Source: Pseudomonadota bacterium (GTDB lineage Bacteria; Pseudomonadota; Gammaproteobacteria; Acidithiobacillales; Acidithiobacillaceae). Taken from it: a stretch of 64,000 nt of DNA. Of the stretch, positions 1 to 8,469 are shown piece after piece (position 1 is the first letter of the stretch; each line of letters starts with the position of its first letter). The stretch is taken from contig JAKARO010000003.1 of assembly GCA_021821885.1 (NCBI GenBank), forward strand, positions 1 to 64,000, in the 5' to 3' direction. The translations under genes were made by a program, and so were the position numbers. The notes below the pieces were generated by a model. It was not told where the DNA came from, did no database searches, and saw only the letters and a list, made by a program, of their open reading frames with translations.

Positions 1-137
1 AAATGGGCATCAGCTGGAACCGCGCCAAGGCAGACTTCCAGGAATACCTGAAACAGGTGGAACAGGGCAATGTGGAATACCTCTACAACCCGGAACTCGC
101 CACCAACCAGCAGATCAACATGAATACGCGCGCTTAA
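1..137 (+). CDS. C-terminal tail of upstream sHdr subunit, probably HdrB1 (partial)
   Basis: The frame is open from the left edge and ends at TAA 135-137, 12 bases before hdrA. The visible tail contains MGISWNRAKADFQEY, which resembles the LSMGLSPRKV stretch near the end of HdrB2 further downstream. Known sHdr loci run hdrC1-hdrB1-hdrA-hyp-hdrC2-hdrB2, so an HdrB1 end is expected here. No CCG cysteine motif lies in the visible part, so the call rests on position and weak similarity. Confidence 0.5.
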   Translation, partial: MGISWNRAKADFQEYLKQVEQGNVEYLYNPELATNQQINMNTRA

Positions 138-149
138 GGAGAACAGTCA

Positions 150-1205
150 GTGAGTGCACAAGATACGGTTCTGATAGTAGGTGCAGGTCCTGCAGGCCTT
201 TCGGCTGCGGCTACAGTGACGTCAATGGGCAAGAAGGCTGTTGTGGTCGAGAAGGAAGATATCCTTGGCGGTGCCCCAATCATTTCCGGCTATGCCAAGC
301 TGGTTCCATCCGGTGAGTGGGCCAAGGACGCCATCGGCAGGATGGTCAGCCGGGTGGAAGGGGATGGGAATGTCAGCGTTCACAAATCCAGCCGGGTGAC
401 CCAGCTGGATGGTGAGGCGGGCAATTTTACCGCACACCTGAGTAACGGAGAGAAAGTGGGGGCAGGTTCCATTGTGCTGGCGACGGGGTTTACCCATTTC
501 GACTCCATCAACAAGCCGGAATGGGGATTTGGCACTTATGAGGATGTGCTGACTACCACACAGATGGAGCAGATGGTGGCGAGTGGCAAGATCCGCTGCC
601 CTTCGGATGGCCGGGTTCCGGAACGGGTAGCGATCCTCCTGTGCGTTGGCTCACGTGACCGCCAGATCGGACGTGAATGGTGTTCCAAGATCTGCTGTAC
701 GGTTTCCACCAACCTCGCGATGGAAATCAAGGAATTGTCCCCGAGTACGGATGTGTTCATCTATTATATGGACATTCGTACATTTGGTCTCTACGAGGAC
801 AAGTTTTACTGGAAGAGCCAGGAAGAGTTCAAGACCAAGTTTGTCAAAGCGCGCATTGCTGAAGTCACCAGATCCCCAGATGGCCGGCTGCTGGTCAAGG
901 GTGAGGATACGTTGGTCAAGCGGCCCATCGTGATCCCCATGGACCTTGTGGTTCACGCCATTGGTATGGACCCCAACGTGCTGAATCCTGAAATTGCAAA
1001 AATCTTTGGCATCGGTCTGGAAAAGCACGGATTTATTGACCGTGCAGAGCAGTACACCAACAGCCAGGGCACTACCCGCAAGGGAGTTTATGTCTGCGGT
1101 GCGGCTACCGGACCGGAAGACATAGATTCATCCATTGCGCAGGGCCAGTCTGCAGCATCCCGTGCTGTAGCCGACCTCTACGGAATGCAGAAAGTTGCCG
1201 TCTGA
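150..1205 (+). CDS. hdrA: sHdr subunit HdrA, FAD-binding iron-sulfur protein
   Basis: Flavin-binding core subunit of the sulfur-oxidising heterodisulfide-reductase-like complex, a cytoplasmic system that oxidises protein-bound sulfane sulfur. The 351-residue protein opens with a Rossmann motif GAGPAG at residues 11-16. It has a cysteine cluster at C165, C178, C182 and C183 (CVGSRD...WCSKICC) typical of HdrA, and a second nucleotide-binding region near the C-terminus (VYVCGAATGPEDI). The length fits the short sHdr-type HdrA, not the long methanogen type. The GTG start at 150 has AAGGAG about 8 bases upstream. It lies between the hdrB1 tail and a conserved hypothetical that overlaps its end. 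Confidence 0.93.
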   Translation: MSAQDTVLIVGAGPAGLSAAATVTSMGKKAVVVEKEDILGGAPIISGYAKLVPSGEWAKDAIGRMVSRVEGDGNVSVHKSSRVTQLDGEAGNFTAHLSNGEKVGAGSIVLATGFTHFDSINKPEWGFGTYEDVLTTTQMEQMVASGKIRCPSDGRVPERVAILLCVGSRDRQIGREWCSKICCTVSTNLAMEIKELSPSTDVFIYYMDIRTFGLYEDKFYWKSQEEFKTKFVKARIAEVTRSPDGRLLVKGEDTLVKRPIVIPMDLVVHAIGMDPNVLNPEIAKIFGIGLEKHGFIDRAEQYTNSQGTTRKGVYVCGAATGPEDIDSSIAQGQSAASRAVADLYGMQKVAV

Positions 1206-2010
1206 GAATTTCCATGCAGGGGATGAGCGGATTATCCCCGGAAAGCTGCCAGTTGATCTGGATATGGGCCTCCTCCGGAAGTCTTTCTATGAACTTGAGG
1301 AAGCTTTTGAGGGACAGGAGGGCCTGTCGGATCTGGTAGTGCTGCTGGAAGAAAAGGCAGGGATTTTCCAGGAAATTCTGGGCAGAAGCAGCCAGCCCCT
1401 CGCCGGAAAAGATTTGGAGGTCTTGGTAGAGCGCATGTTTACTGCCAGAAGGAAAATCTGGCCTGCTGTAGTAGAGGCCAGTCCCCCGGTGGTAACGGTC
1501 GCAATCCATGATCTTCTGACTGGCTATGGTGACATCAGGCAGAGGCTTCAACGGTTTGGGGAGGCGATTCCAGCGGCAGGAAAGGCAAGGCGCGCCCTTC
1601 GGGACATGGGGGCCGAGCTCCTCCACTTTTCGGATCCGGAACGGTATCCACTGATGACGCGGTGGGTATGGGACCAGGAGACAACCTCTGGTGCCATTCG
1701 TGAGTATGTCCGGGGCGGGGACTACCTGACGGATTTTCCATTTGGAGAGGCCCCCGAGATGTTCGAAGGGGTTCGGCAGTGGATGCGGGAGGGGCTGGGC
1801 GAGCTTGGGGTGTACCGGAATCTGCCCTTTCTGATCGATACGCTTCTGGCCTACCAATATTCCCAATACCTGCGGGCTATGGCGGAGGGTTTTCTGCGGT
1901 CGGACTTTGGCGGACAGTCGGATTTCACCGAGCAGATCCGGAAACTTCTGGGTGTTGAGACCAAACGTCGCTTCGGTGGGACACGCATCAAGCGAGACGG
2001 TCTTCATTAA
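1195..2010 (+). CDS. sHdr-locus conserved hypothetical protein
   Basis: A 271-residue acidic, probably alpha-helical protein with no motif I recognise. It occupies the slot between hdrA and hdrC2 in which sHdr loci carry a conserved protein of unknown function, so I assign it by position. The TTG start at 1195 overlaps the hdrA stop by 11 bases; an internal ATG at 1264 is another possible start. No signal peptide or membrane segment is visible, so it should act in the cytoplasm with the complex. Confidence 0.8.
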   Translation: MPSENFHAGDERIIPGKLPVDLDMGLLRKSFYELEEAFEGQEGLSDLVVLLEEKAGIFQEILGRSSQPLAGKDLEVLVERMFTARRKIWPAVVEASPPVVTVAIHDLLTGYGDIRQRLQRFGEAIPAAGKARRALRDMGAELLHFSDPERYPLMTRWVWDQETTSGAIREYVRGGDYLTDFPFGEAPEMFEGVRQWMREGLGELGVYRNLPFLIDTLLAYQYSQYLRAMAEGFLRSDFGGQSDFTEQIRKLLGVETKRRFGGTRIKRDGLH

Positions 2011-2034
2011 GGCTTTACTCAAGTAGGAGCGGTT

Positions 2035-2754
2035 ATGGCTATTCACGAGAAGACACTGATCGATCCGGATCGCATTCTCCAGCATGATCACCTGGTGGTC
2101 GATGGAGTGGACGTTTCGGGATCCTGGAACACCATGATTTCCCCCCGTACCCTTACAGATTACGAGCCGGATTTCGAGAAAATCATCCAGGGCTATTCTG
2201 GTGGGGAAAATGTACACCGCTGCTGGCAGTGCGGCTCCTGCACCAATTCGTGCACGATGTATGCGCAGAACGTGGACTTCAATCCCCGGTACTGGATCTA
2301 CCTGATCCGGCTGGGGCTGAAAAGTGAGCTTCTCAAGGACAAGGATATCATCTGGCAGTGCGTTTCCTGCAACAAGTGCACGAATATCTGCCCGAAGGAC
2401 GTCCGGCCTGAGGGAGTGATGAAGGCAACAGCCCACTGGCTGGAAGAAAACGGCCTTACTCCGAAAACCCTTTCGACTCATTTTGATGAGGAATTTACCC
2501 ATCAGTGCCTTGAATATGGCCGTATTGAGGACACTGAGGTCATGATGGGATTTTACAAGCGCTCAGGGCAGCCGCTGGTCCAGACATGGATTATCGAGTT
2601 CGGCAAAAATCTTGCCCGCCATCTTCCGCTTGGGCAGCTGGCCAAAATGGGGCTGAATGCAGTGTTCCGGCCCAGAACGAAATCTTGGGGGCGTACCGGC
2701 CATGTACTTGCTGAATACGTCAAGGCCCAGAAGGAGGCGGCTCATCATGGCTAA
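2035..2754 (+). CDS. hdrC2: sHdr subunit HdrC2, double [4Fe-4S] protein
   Basis: Electron-transfer subunit of the sHdr complex. It carries two ferredoxin-type cysteine sets: C63-x2-C66-x2-C69-x3-C73 (CWQCGSCTNSC) and C109-x2-C112-x2-C115-x3-C119 followed by proline. Its 239 residues are typical for HdrC. The end overlaps the start of hdrB2 by 8 bases, which suggests coupled translation; HdrC and HdrB form a module in the family. It is the second copy if the window starts inside hdrB1. Confidence 0.92.
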   Translation: MAIHEKTLIDPDRILQHDHLVVDGVDVSGSWNTMISPRTLTDYEPDFEKIIQGYSGGENVHRCWQCGSCTNSCTMYAQNVDFNPRYWIYLIRLGLKSELLKDKDIIWQCVSCNKCTNICPKDVRPEGVMKATAHWLEENGLTPKTLSTHFDEEFTHQCLEYGRIEDTEVMMGFYKRSGQPLVQTWIIEFGKNLARHLPLGQLAKMGLNAVFRPRTKSWGRTGHVLAEYVKAQKEAAHHG

Positions 2755-3658
2755 GGTAGCATACTATCCCGGTTGTGCGCTGGAAGGCTCCGGCGGCCCG
2801 TATGACAAATCTACGCGCGTGCTTGTCAAGGAACTCGGGCTTGAGATGGAAAACCTTGAAGACTACAACTGCTGCGGTGCGATGGAAGTCAAAAACATCC
2901 ACCCTATGCTGCAGACCTACATGTCTGCCCGGAATCTTGCAATTGCAAGCAAACTGCAGGGCTGTGATACCGTCATGGCCCCTTGCAACGGCTGCTACCG
3001 GAACCTGAAGCAGGCCGAGTATGAGTGTGCGACGTCCGAGGAAACGATGAAGACCGTCCATGACCTCGCTGAGAAGTCGGGAGACCCGGTTTACGATGGG
3101 GATGTGCGTACACTGCACGCCCTCGAATGGTTCATGGAGGAGATTGGCCCGGAAGGCATCCAGAGCCGGGTCAAGAAAAGCCTGAATGGCCTGAAGATAG
3201 CCAACTATTATGGGTGCATGTATACACGCCCCAGGCAGATCTTCCCGGAAAAGGACCAGGGGCCAGGTTCGGAATCCAGCTATGCACCCCATTTTATGGA
3301 CGATCTGCTGAATGCCGCAGGTGCGGTGGCCGTCGACTTTCCGCTCAAGACGGCCTGTTGCGGAGGGGCACATACCCTTTCCGATTCAGACACCTCTACC
3401 CAGCTGGTTCTGAATATTCTCCAGGCTGCTGAAGATGCAGGGGCAGAGGTAATTGCAACGGAATGCCCCACATGCCACTCCGGCTTGGAAATGCACCAGG
3501 TTCGGGCCGAAGTCGAATTCGGGATCAAGACAAGCGTAAAGGTGATCTATTTCACCCAGCTGCTGGGGCTTTCCATGGGACTTTCTCCACGGAAGGTCGG
3601 GATTCCGGACAATGTCAGCGACTCCATGGATCTTCTTGCGTCCAAGGGGATTGTGTAA
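2747..3658 (+). CDS. hdrB2: sHdr subunit HdrB2, CCG-domain protein
   Basis: Catalytic-type HdrB subunit, expected to bind noncubane iron-sulfur clusters through CCG domains and to handle disulfide or persulfide substrate. Both CCG regions are visible: CALEGSG near residue 8 with NCCGAME and APCNGC, then YYGCMYTRPR with ACCGGAH and ECPTCHSG. The ATG at 2747 has AAGGAGG ten bases upstream and overlaps hdrC2; an upstream in-frame extension is a shadow of hdrC2. The length is 303 residues. A terminator follows directly. Confidence 0.92.
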   Translation: MAKVAYYPGCALEGSGGPYDKSTRVLVKELGLEMENLEDYNCCGAMEVKNIHPMLQTYMSARNLAIASKLQGCDTVMAPCNGCYRNLKQAEYECATSEETMKTVHDLAEKSGDPVYDGDVRTLHALEWFMEEIGPEGIQSRVKKSLNGLKIANYYGCMYTRPRQIFPEKDQGPGSESSYAPHFMDDLLNAAGAVAVDFPLKTACCGGAHTLSDSDTSTQLVLNILQAAEDAGAEVIATECPTCHSGLEMHQVRAEVEFGIKTSVKVIYFTQLLGLSMGLSPRKVGIPDNVSDSMDLLASKGIV

Positions 3659-3670
3659 CTGCTGGCTGGG

Positions 3671-3702
3671 AAAGCCCCTGTTTGTCAGGGGCTTTTTTTT
3701 GC
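3671..3702 (+). terminator. Intrinsic terminator after hdrB2
   Basis: A 10-bp perfect stem (AAAGCCCCTG / CAGGGGCTTT) with loop TTTGT runs directly into a T tract. It splits the sHdr structural genes from the downstream lbpA/lip genes and could act as a partial attenuator. Confidence 0.85.
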
Positions 3703-3728
3703 AGTCTGCAGGCTGATGGGGGAAGGCC

Positions 3729-4175
3729 ATGGAATGTAACGGCTGTGAATTCCGTGCCGAACTTTATTACGACAGGGAATGCCAGATATGGGTCAGGAGA
3801 GAGGAAGATGCCACCCTGACGGTCGGTATGACCGACATTTCCCAGTCTATTGCGGGCAAGATTCTTCATGTCCGTGTCCGCCGTCCCGGTACCCGCCGTC
3901 CGATTGGCAAGCCTGTGGCGACTATAGAAAGCGGGAAATGGGCAGGACCTGTTCCAAATGTGTTCGACTGCGTCATTGAGATGGCGAACGAGGATGTGCT
4001 GGAAGATCCCAACCTTCTGAATATCGAACCCTATGAGGCGTGGATCGCCAGGGTGCGTCCGGTTGCCGGAGTCGATGCGGCGCTAAAGGATCTGGTTACT
4101 GGGGATGGTGCCCTTGAATTATACAGGACACGCTGTATCAGGGATGACATTCACTGTGAAAGGGGGGGGCGGTGA
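3729..4175 (+). CDS. lbpA: Lipoate-binding protein LbpA (first copy, divergent), GcvH-like
   Basis: A 148-residue GcvH-like lipoyl-carrier protein of the type dedicated to sHdr sulfur oxidation. The lipoyl-lysine motif ATIESGKWAG is intact, with K70 as the attachment residue. This copy differs from the second one by a CxxC pair at its N-terminus (residues 3-6) and a cysteine-containing basic tail (CIRDDIHCERGGR). Its GTG-starting dsrE neighbour overlaps its stop by 4 bases. It lies just behind the hdrB2 terminator and GGGGGAAGG precedes the ATG. Confidence 0.88.
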   Translation: MECNGCEFRAELYYDRECQIWVRREEDATLTVGMTDISQSIAGKILHVRVRRPGTRRPIGKPVATIESGKWAGPVPNVFDCVIEMANEDVLEDPNLLNIEPYEAWIARVRPVAGVDAALKDLVTGDGALELYRTRCIRDDIHCERGGR

Positions 4176-4567
4176 GCGGGCACTATCTTGAGGATGATGG
4201 TGAAAAAAAAGTTGTGATTGTCATGACTAGTGGGCCAAGTACACCCCACCGCTGTGCAACCCCTTTCTATCTGGGGTCGCTGTTGTCTTCGATGGATGCG
4301 GAGGTTAAGATTTTTTGTACCATGGAAGCAGTAAAACTGATGCACAGGGGGGTTCCCGACCAACTTTCAGCCATGACAGGTGGCAAACGGATTATCGAAT
4401 TCATCCGTGACGCCAAAAATGCCGGGGTGGAGCTCTGTGTCTGCCGGCCTGCGCTTCCCGGCTATGAGATCGAGGAAGTGGAACTGATAGATGAAGTGGA
4501 CCAGGTAGCTTCCGCGGGTGATCTTGCCGACCTCATACTGTCGGTAGACCGTCTTCTGTTTTTTTAG
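4172..4567 (+). CDS. DsrE-family sulfur carrier protein
   Basis: A 131-residue DsrE/DsrF-like protein, expected to accept and pass on sulfane sulfur as a cysteine persulfide in the cytoplasm. The fold is suggested by VVIVMTSGPSTPHR, FYLGSLLSSM and IIEFIRDAKNAGVEL. Candidate reactive cysteines are C89 and C91 (ELCVCRPAL), at the usual DsrE cysteine position. It sits between two lbpA genes, so lipoyl-LbpA is a natural candidate partner; that partnership is inference. Start is GTG, overlapping lbpA by 4 bases. Confidence 0.85.
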   Translation: MSGHYLEDDGEKKVVIVMTSGPSTPHRCATPFYLGSLLSSMDAEVKIFCTMEAVKLMHRGVPDQLSAMTGGKRIIEFIRDAKNAGVELCVCRPALPGYEIEEVELIDEVDQVASAGDLADLILSVDRLLFF

Positions 4568-4619
4568 TGGGCCCTGCCCCGCAGTTATGCGTGATATTCA
4601 AGAAAACCCTAAGGAGGGC

Positions 4620-5060
4620 ATGATGGGAACTGTTCGTGGTTGTGAAATTCCTGAAGACCTGATGTATAACGTGGACAACAATGTCTGGCTTCGCCGGGAA
4701 GATGACGGTTCAGTCACCATCGGCATGACCTCCTATGCCTGTGCCCTGGCTGGCCAGATCGTTTCCTATACCCCAAAGGGTGTTGGCAAAGACATCAAAA
4801 AGGACAAGTCGGCGGCGACGGTTGAATCCGGGAAATGGGTGGGCCCCCTCAAGAGCCCCGTGAGTGGTTCCGTGGTGGCGACCAATGAGGAAGTTGCCAA
4901 GGAGCCGGGTCTGATCAACAAGGATCCCTATGGGAGTGGCTGGGTAGCCCGGCTGAATCCGGCGGATTACGCTGCAGATGCGACTGAACTCAAGACTGGT
5001 GGCGATGCCCTTGCGGCCTTTGAAGAAAAAATGAACACCGACGGGTTCGGTGGCTGCTGA
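4620..5060 (+). CDS. lbpA: Lipoate-binding protein LbpA (second copy), GcvH-like
   Basis: A second GcvH-like lipoyl carrier of the sHdr system, 146 residues from the first of two adjacent ATG codons. ATG 4623 is better spaced behind the AAGGAGG site and is an equally good start. The lipoyl motif ATVESGKWVG places the modified lysine at about K72. It shares the RREDD...GMT core with the first copy but lacks that copy's N-terminal CxxC and cysteine tail. It lies 52 bases after dsrE. Confidence 0.9.
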   Translation: MMGTVRGCEIPEDLMYNVDNNVWLRREDDGSVTIGMTSYACALAGQIVSYTPKGVGKDIKKDKSAATVESGKWVGPLKSPVSGSVVATNEEVAKEPGLINKDPYGSGWVARLNPADYAADATELKTGGDALAAFEEKMNTDGFGGC

Positions 5061-5083
5061 GTTCCGCTGTCTGGCGGTAACGT

Positions 5084-5112
5084 GCGGCCGCATCAGCGGC
5101 CGCCGCCTTTCT
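5084..5112 (+). terminator. Strong GC hairpin between lbpA and lipS1
   Basis: A perfect 8-bp inverted repeat GCGGCCGC-ATCA-GCGGCCGC is followed by a pyrimidine-rich CGCCTTTCTCTCCC without a clean T run. It may be a weak terminator, processing site or 3'-end stabiliser between the carrier gene and the lipoate-assembly genes. Confidence 0.5.
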
Positions 5113-5137
5113 CTCCCTTGTCCCGGATGGATGTGCC

Positions 5138-6259
5138 ATGAACTCTTGGTTGGATGCGGTAGCCCAGGTAGAAGCATTGGAAGATCTGCATCTGGATGAA
5201 AATCTGGTTGCTTCGATGCGGGAACGCTGGCAGGGCCTTTCCGGGTCCCAAGTTGGCCGGATCAACTTCTATACGCCTTCTTTCCGGCATCATGAAACCT
5301 CTGAAGTTTCTGCCTGTGGAAAAAATGCCTTTCCCGCGATTTCGATTACGGGAGGGGAATGCAAGCTGCAGTGCGACCACTGCAAGGCAAAAATTCTCGA
5401 ACCGATGATCCCCGTGCGCTCTCCAGAGGAACTGGACGGACTTGTAGACCAGATCGTGCTGGATGGCGGACGCGGGTTATTGTTGTCGGGGGGCTCGGAC
5501 CACCAGAACGTGGTTCATTATGAACCGTATTTCCCTACCATCCGCAGGATAAAAGACAGACACCCATATCTGCAAATTGCCATGCACACCGGAATTGCCA
5601 CGCCAGAATTTTCACGTGGGATGGAAGACGCAGGTGTGGATGTGGCAATGATGGATATTATCGGTGCACAGGACACCATTTCCCAGGTTTATCACCTACG
5701 GCGTTCCGTAGACGATTTCGAGGCCGCACTGGAGTCTCTTGTCTCAACCCAGATGAAGGTCGTACCTCACATTGTAATCGGACTGCATTATGGAGAGATG
5801 TTAGGGGAATGGAATGCCCTGGAAATAGTCCAGCGTCACCTGCCCAGCGCGCTAGTCCTCGTTGTGATCATGCCCCAGTACGCCAGCCAGAGCCGACCTT
5901 TTGCAACTCCCCCGACGGGGGATGTCGGCCGTTTCTTCATGGACGCCCGGGCTGCCCTGCCCGATACGCCGGTCCTGCTTGGCTGTGCGCGACCTGCTGG
6001 GGTACACCGGTCGATCACCGACACCTACGCGGTCATGGCCGGCCTGAATGGGGTTGCGTTTCCTTCTGACGGCATGCTTGCGCTGGCCAAGCGGCTGGAC
6101 CGCGACGTATTCGTTACCCCATCCTGCTGCTCTATGATTGTTGGCGAAGAGGTTCTGGTCCTGGGGGAAGAATCTGGAGCGAAGCCATTGGACCATATTC
6201 CAGAGGCACCAAGGCGGCGCGCAGCCCTTCGTGACATTCCCATCGTCGTGTCTGTCTGA
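5138..6259 (+). CDS. lipS1: Radical-SAM lipoyl synthase-like protein LipS1
   Basis: A 373-residue radical-SAM enzyme with the cluster motif CKLQCDHCKAK (C-x3-C-x2-C). In the sLpl(AB)-LipS1/LipS2 pathway described for sHdr organisms, two radical-SAM proteins insert the two sulfur atoms into octanoyl-LbpA. The second (LipS2) is encoded 2.2 kb downstream, and the genes between supply the ligase and a flavoprotein. The next gene starts directly at its stop. The call relies on motif plus this very characteristic context. Confidence 0.87.
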   Translation: MNSWLDAVAQVEALEDLHLDENLVASMRERWQGLSGSQVGRINFYTPSFRHHETSEVSACGKNAFPAISITGGECKLQCDHCKAKILEPMIPVRSPEELDGLVDQIVLDGGRGLLLSGGSDHQNVVHYEPYFPTIRRIKDRHPYLQIAMHTGIATPEFSRGMEDAGVDVAMMDIIGAQDTISQVYHLRRSVDDFEAALESLVSTQMKVVPHIVIGLHYGEMLGEWNALEIVQRHLPSALVLVVIMPQYASQSRPFATPPTGDVGRFFMDARAALPDTPVLLGCARPAGVHRSITDTYAVMAGLNGVAFPSDGMLALAKRLDRDVFVTPSCCSMIVGEEVLVLGEESGAKPLDHIPEAPRRRAALRDIPIVVSV

Positions 6260-7381
6260 ATGCCTCCAGCAACAACTGTGGTGGGTGTGTCTGCGCGTAT
6301 GGATACGGGCCCGGGAAAGATTCCAATGCAGAAAGTCTGGACCGTGGTGGATACGGGATTGCGGCCTGCCGATGAAAACATTGCGATCGACCAGGCCATT
6401 CTCCGGACCACGGGAGAAGGCCTTACAGGTCCTGTTTTCCGTTTTTTACATTTCCAGGAATGCGCTCTGCTGGGATATCACCAGTCAGCTGCCCAGGAGC
6501 TGGATCTGGACTTCTGCCGGGAACAGGGCATAGAAGTCCAGAGACGGATGACGGGAGGCGGGGCCATCATATTCGATCCCACCCATCTTGGCTGGGAGAT
6601 CGTTTGTCCCCGCGACCTGCTTCCGGCCGGGGACATGACGCGCCTGTCCGAAGAAATCTGTGAAGCGGCAGTCCTTGGGCTATCGGCACTGGGTGTCCGC
6701 GCGCAGTTCCGTCCACGGAATGATATTGAGGTGGAAGGCAGAAAACTTTCTGGAACTGGCGGGATACTGGACGGTAAGGCGCTTCTGTTCCAGGGGACCG
6801 TGCTGGTTGAGCTGGATATTCCACGCATGCTGCGAGTTCTCCGCGTCCCAGCGGAAAAACTGGACGCGCATGCGATCGCCAGCGTGGCCGAGCGGGTCAC
6901 GAGCCTGCGCACTCTGTTGGGGAAGACCCCTGCCGTGGAGGAGGTCCAGAGCGCGCTGCTCTCTGGGTTCCGGGAACACTTTGGCTGGCGTATGGATTGG
7001 TCAGCATCTCTCCCGGATGCGGTATGGGACCGCTTTCCCGAAGCGTTGAAGACGATACGCAGCGCTGAGTGGCTTGGGGTGCAGGACCGGCCCCGTGAGG
7101 AGCTCCCGTTCCGGCAGGCGGTGCTGCGGACCCCTGGTGGAACCCTGCGCGCCAATATTCTCTGGGATACCTTCGGAAAAAGGATCAAACAGCTCCACTT
7201 TTCCGGCGACTACTTTATCCAGCCGCGCCGCGCTGTGGTTGATCTGGAAGCGGCCCTGCGTAATGCCCATATCCAGGATGTGGATGGGGTCGTACAGGCC
7301 TGGTTCGAGCGTGGGCAGATCGATGCATTCGGTCTTGAACCCTGCCATTTCGTTCAGGTTCTCCGGCAGGCGGTCGCCTGA
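6260..7381 (+). CDS. Lipoate:protein ligase of the sLpl(AB) type
   Basis: An LplA-fold ligase, expected to activate lipoate or octanoate and load it on LbpA. Catalytic landmarks are intact: RRMTGGGAI at residues 95-103 and NDIEVEGRKLSG, with lysine K162 at the acyl-adenylate site. The 373 residues include a C-terminal domain (TPGGTLRANILWDT), so the A and B parts may be fused. The first ATG touches the lipS1 stop; ATG 6299 or 6326 are alternative starts because the first ~20 residues look non-conserved and no clear ribosome site is seen. Confidence 0.87.
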   Translation: MPPATTVVGVSARMDTGPGKIPMQKVWTVVDTGLRPADENIAIDQAILRTTGEGLTGPVFRFLHFQECALLGYHQSAAQELDLDFCREQGIEVQRRMTGGGAIIFDPTHLGWEIVCPRDLLPAGDMTRLSEEICEAAVLGLSALGVRAQFRPRNDIEVEGRKLSGTGGILDGKALLFQGTVLVELDIPRMLRVLRVPAEKLDAHAIASVAERVTSLRTLLGKTPAVEEVQSALLSGFREHFGWRMDWSASLPDAVWDRFPEALKTIRSAEWLGVQDRPREELPFRQAVLRTPGGTLRANILWDTFGKRIKQLHFSGDYFIQPRRAVVDLEAALRNAHIQDVDGVVQAWFERGQIDAFGLEPCHFVQVLRQAVA

Positions 7382-7383
7382 AA

Positions 7384-8442
7384 ATGGAAATGGTTGACTA
7401 CGACGTTCTGGTGGTCGGCGCCGGCCCCGCAGGGGCGTCGGCGGCCCGGGTTCTGGCAGGTGCAGGGCAGAAAGTACTGATGGTCGACCGTCGGCAGGCA
7501 GTTGGCCTTCCAGTGCAGTGTGCCGAATTCGTTCCTATGCCGCTTATGCGTACGGTGCATGAAACAGGTTCCAGGATCCAGACCGTGTCTGGCATGCTGA
7601 CGGTGCTTCCTTCCGGTGCCAAGAACCATAGCGAATTTCCAGGGATCATCATAGACCGGGCCCGCTTCGACCAGGGACTGGCCGATCAGGCCGCACAGGC
7701 GGGAGCAGAAATCTGGCTTCGTGCCCGTTTCTGTTCGTGGGATGGGGATCTGGCCAGAATTGTCCGCAACAGCAGGGAAATAGGGGTCCGTCCCCGGTTT
7801 CTGGTAGGCGCGGATGGTCCGCACAGTCCTGTGGCAGAATCGCTGGGACTTCCCTCCCAAAAAGTCGTGTTTACCAGACAATATACAGTACCCCTGCTCA
7901 GTCCCTACAGGGATACCGACATTTTTCTCTCGGATGCCTTTCCGGGTGGCTATGGATGGCTTTTCCCGCGTGGCCCAGTGGCCAATCTTGGCTTGGGGGC
8001 GGACCGGCGGTTTGAAAACGATCTCAAATCCCCCCTTGAGGACCTCCATGGCCAGATGCAGGAACGCGGGATTATTGGTCCTGAGGTTCTCGGGCGGACA
8101 GGAGGAGGAATTCCGGTGGGAGGCATCCGTCCGATGATTCATGACCGCGCTGTCCTGGTAGGAGATGCCGCCGGTCTGACACATCCCATAACCGGGGCTG
8201 GCATTCCGGCGGCGGTGATCAGCGGTACAGCCGCTGGCTGGGCTGTAGCTGCCTTTCTGGGTGGAGATTCCGGCGCTCTGGAGAGCTATGCGGAAGACAT
8301 GATGGACCAGTTTGGGCCGGCCATTTCACGGGCGGTTCAGCGGCGTAGATCACTGGAATCCGTATGGCGCAAGCCTGCGGCCGGTGAGGACCGCGCGATG
8401 CGGCGGGGATGGATTGCCTTTGAGGAATATTTTGCCGCCTGA
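7384..8442 (+). CDS. lipT: Geranylgeranyl-reductase-like FAD oxidoreductase LipT
   Basis: A 352-residue flavoprotein of the geranylgeranyl reductase family. The N-terminal dinucleotide motif is VVGAGPAGASAARVL, and a second FAD motif reads VLVGDAAGLTHPITGAG. This family member is a constant companion of lipS1, sLpl and lipS2 in sHdr loci, where it was named LipT; a redox role in lipoate assembly or lipoyl-LbpA recycling is suggested by context. It starts 3 bases after the ligase stop and is followed by lipS2. Confidence 0.85.
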   Translation: MEMVDYDVLVVGAGPAGASAARVLAGAGQKVLMVDRRQAVGLPVQCAEFVPMPLMRTVHETGSRIQTVSGMLTVLPSGAKNHSEFPGIIIDRARFDQGLADQAAQAGAEIWLRARFCSWDGDLARIVRNSREIGVRPRFLVGADGPHSPVAESLGLPSQKVVFTRQYTVPLLSPYRDTDIFLSDAFPGGYGWLFPRGPVANLGLGADRRFENDLKSPLEDLHGQMQERGIIGPEVLGRTGGGIPVGGIRPMIHDRAVLVGDAAGLTHPITGAGIPAAVISGTAAGWAVAAFLGGDSGALESYAEDMMDQFGPAISRAVQRRRSLESVWRKPAAGEDRAMRRGWIAFEEYFAA

Positions 8443-8469
8443 GGCGGACTGGATTGAGGAGGATTAGCC

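Noticed and set aside
1105-2502. Long minus-strand open frame (465 codons) opposite hdrA, hyp and hdrC2
   Set aside because: Shadow of GC-rich coding sequence; the plus-strand genes have clear families and ribosome sites.
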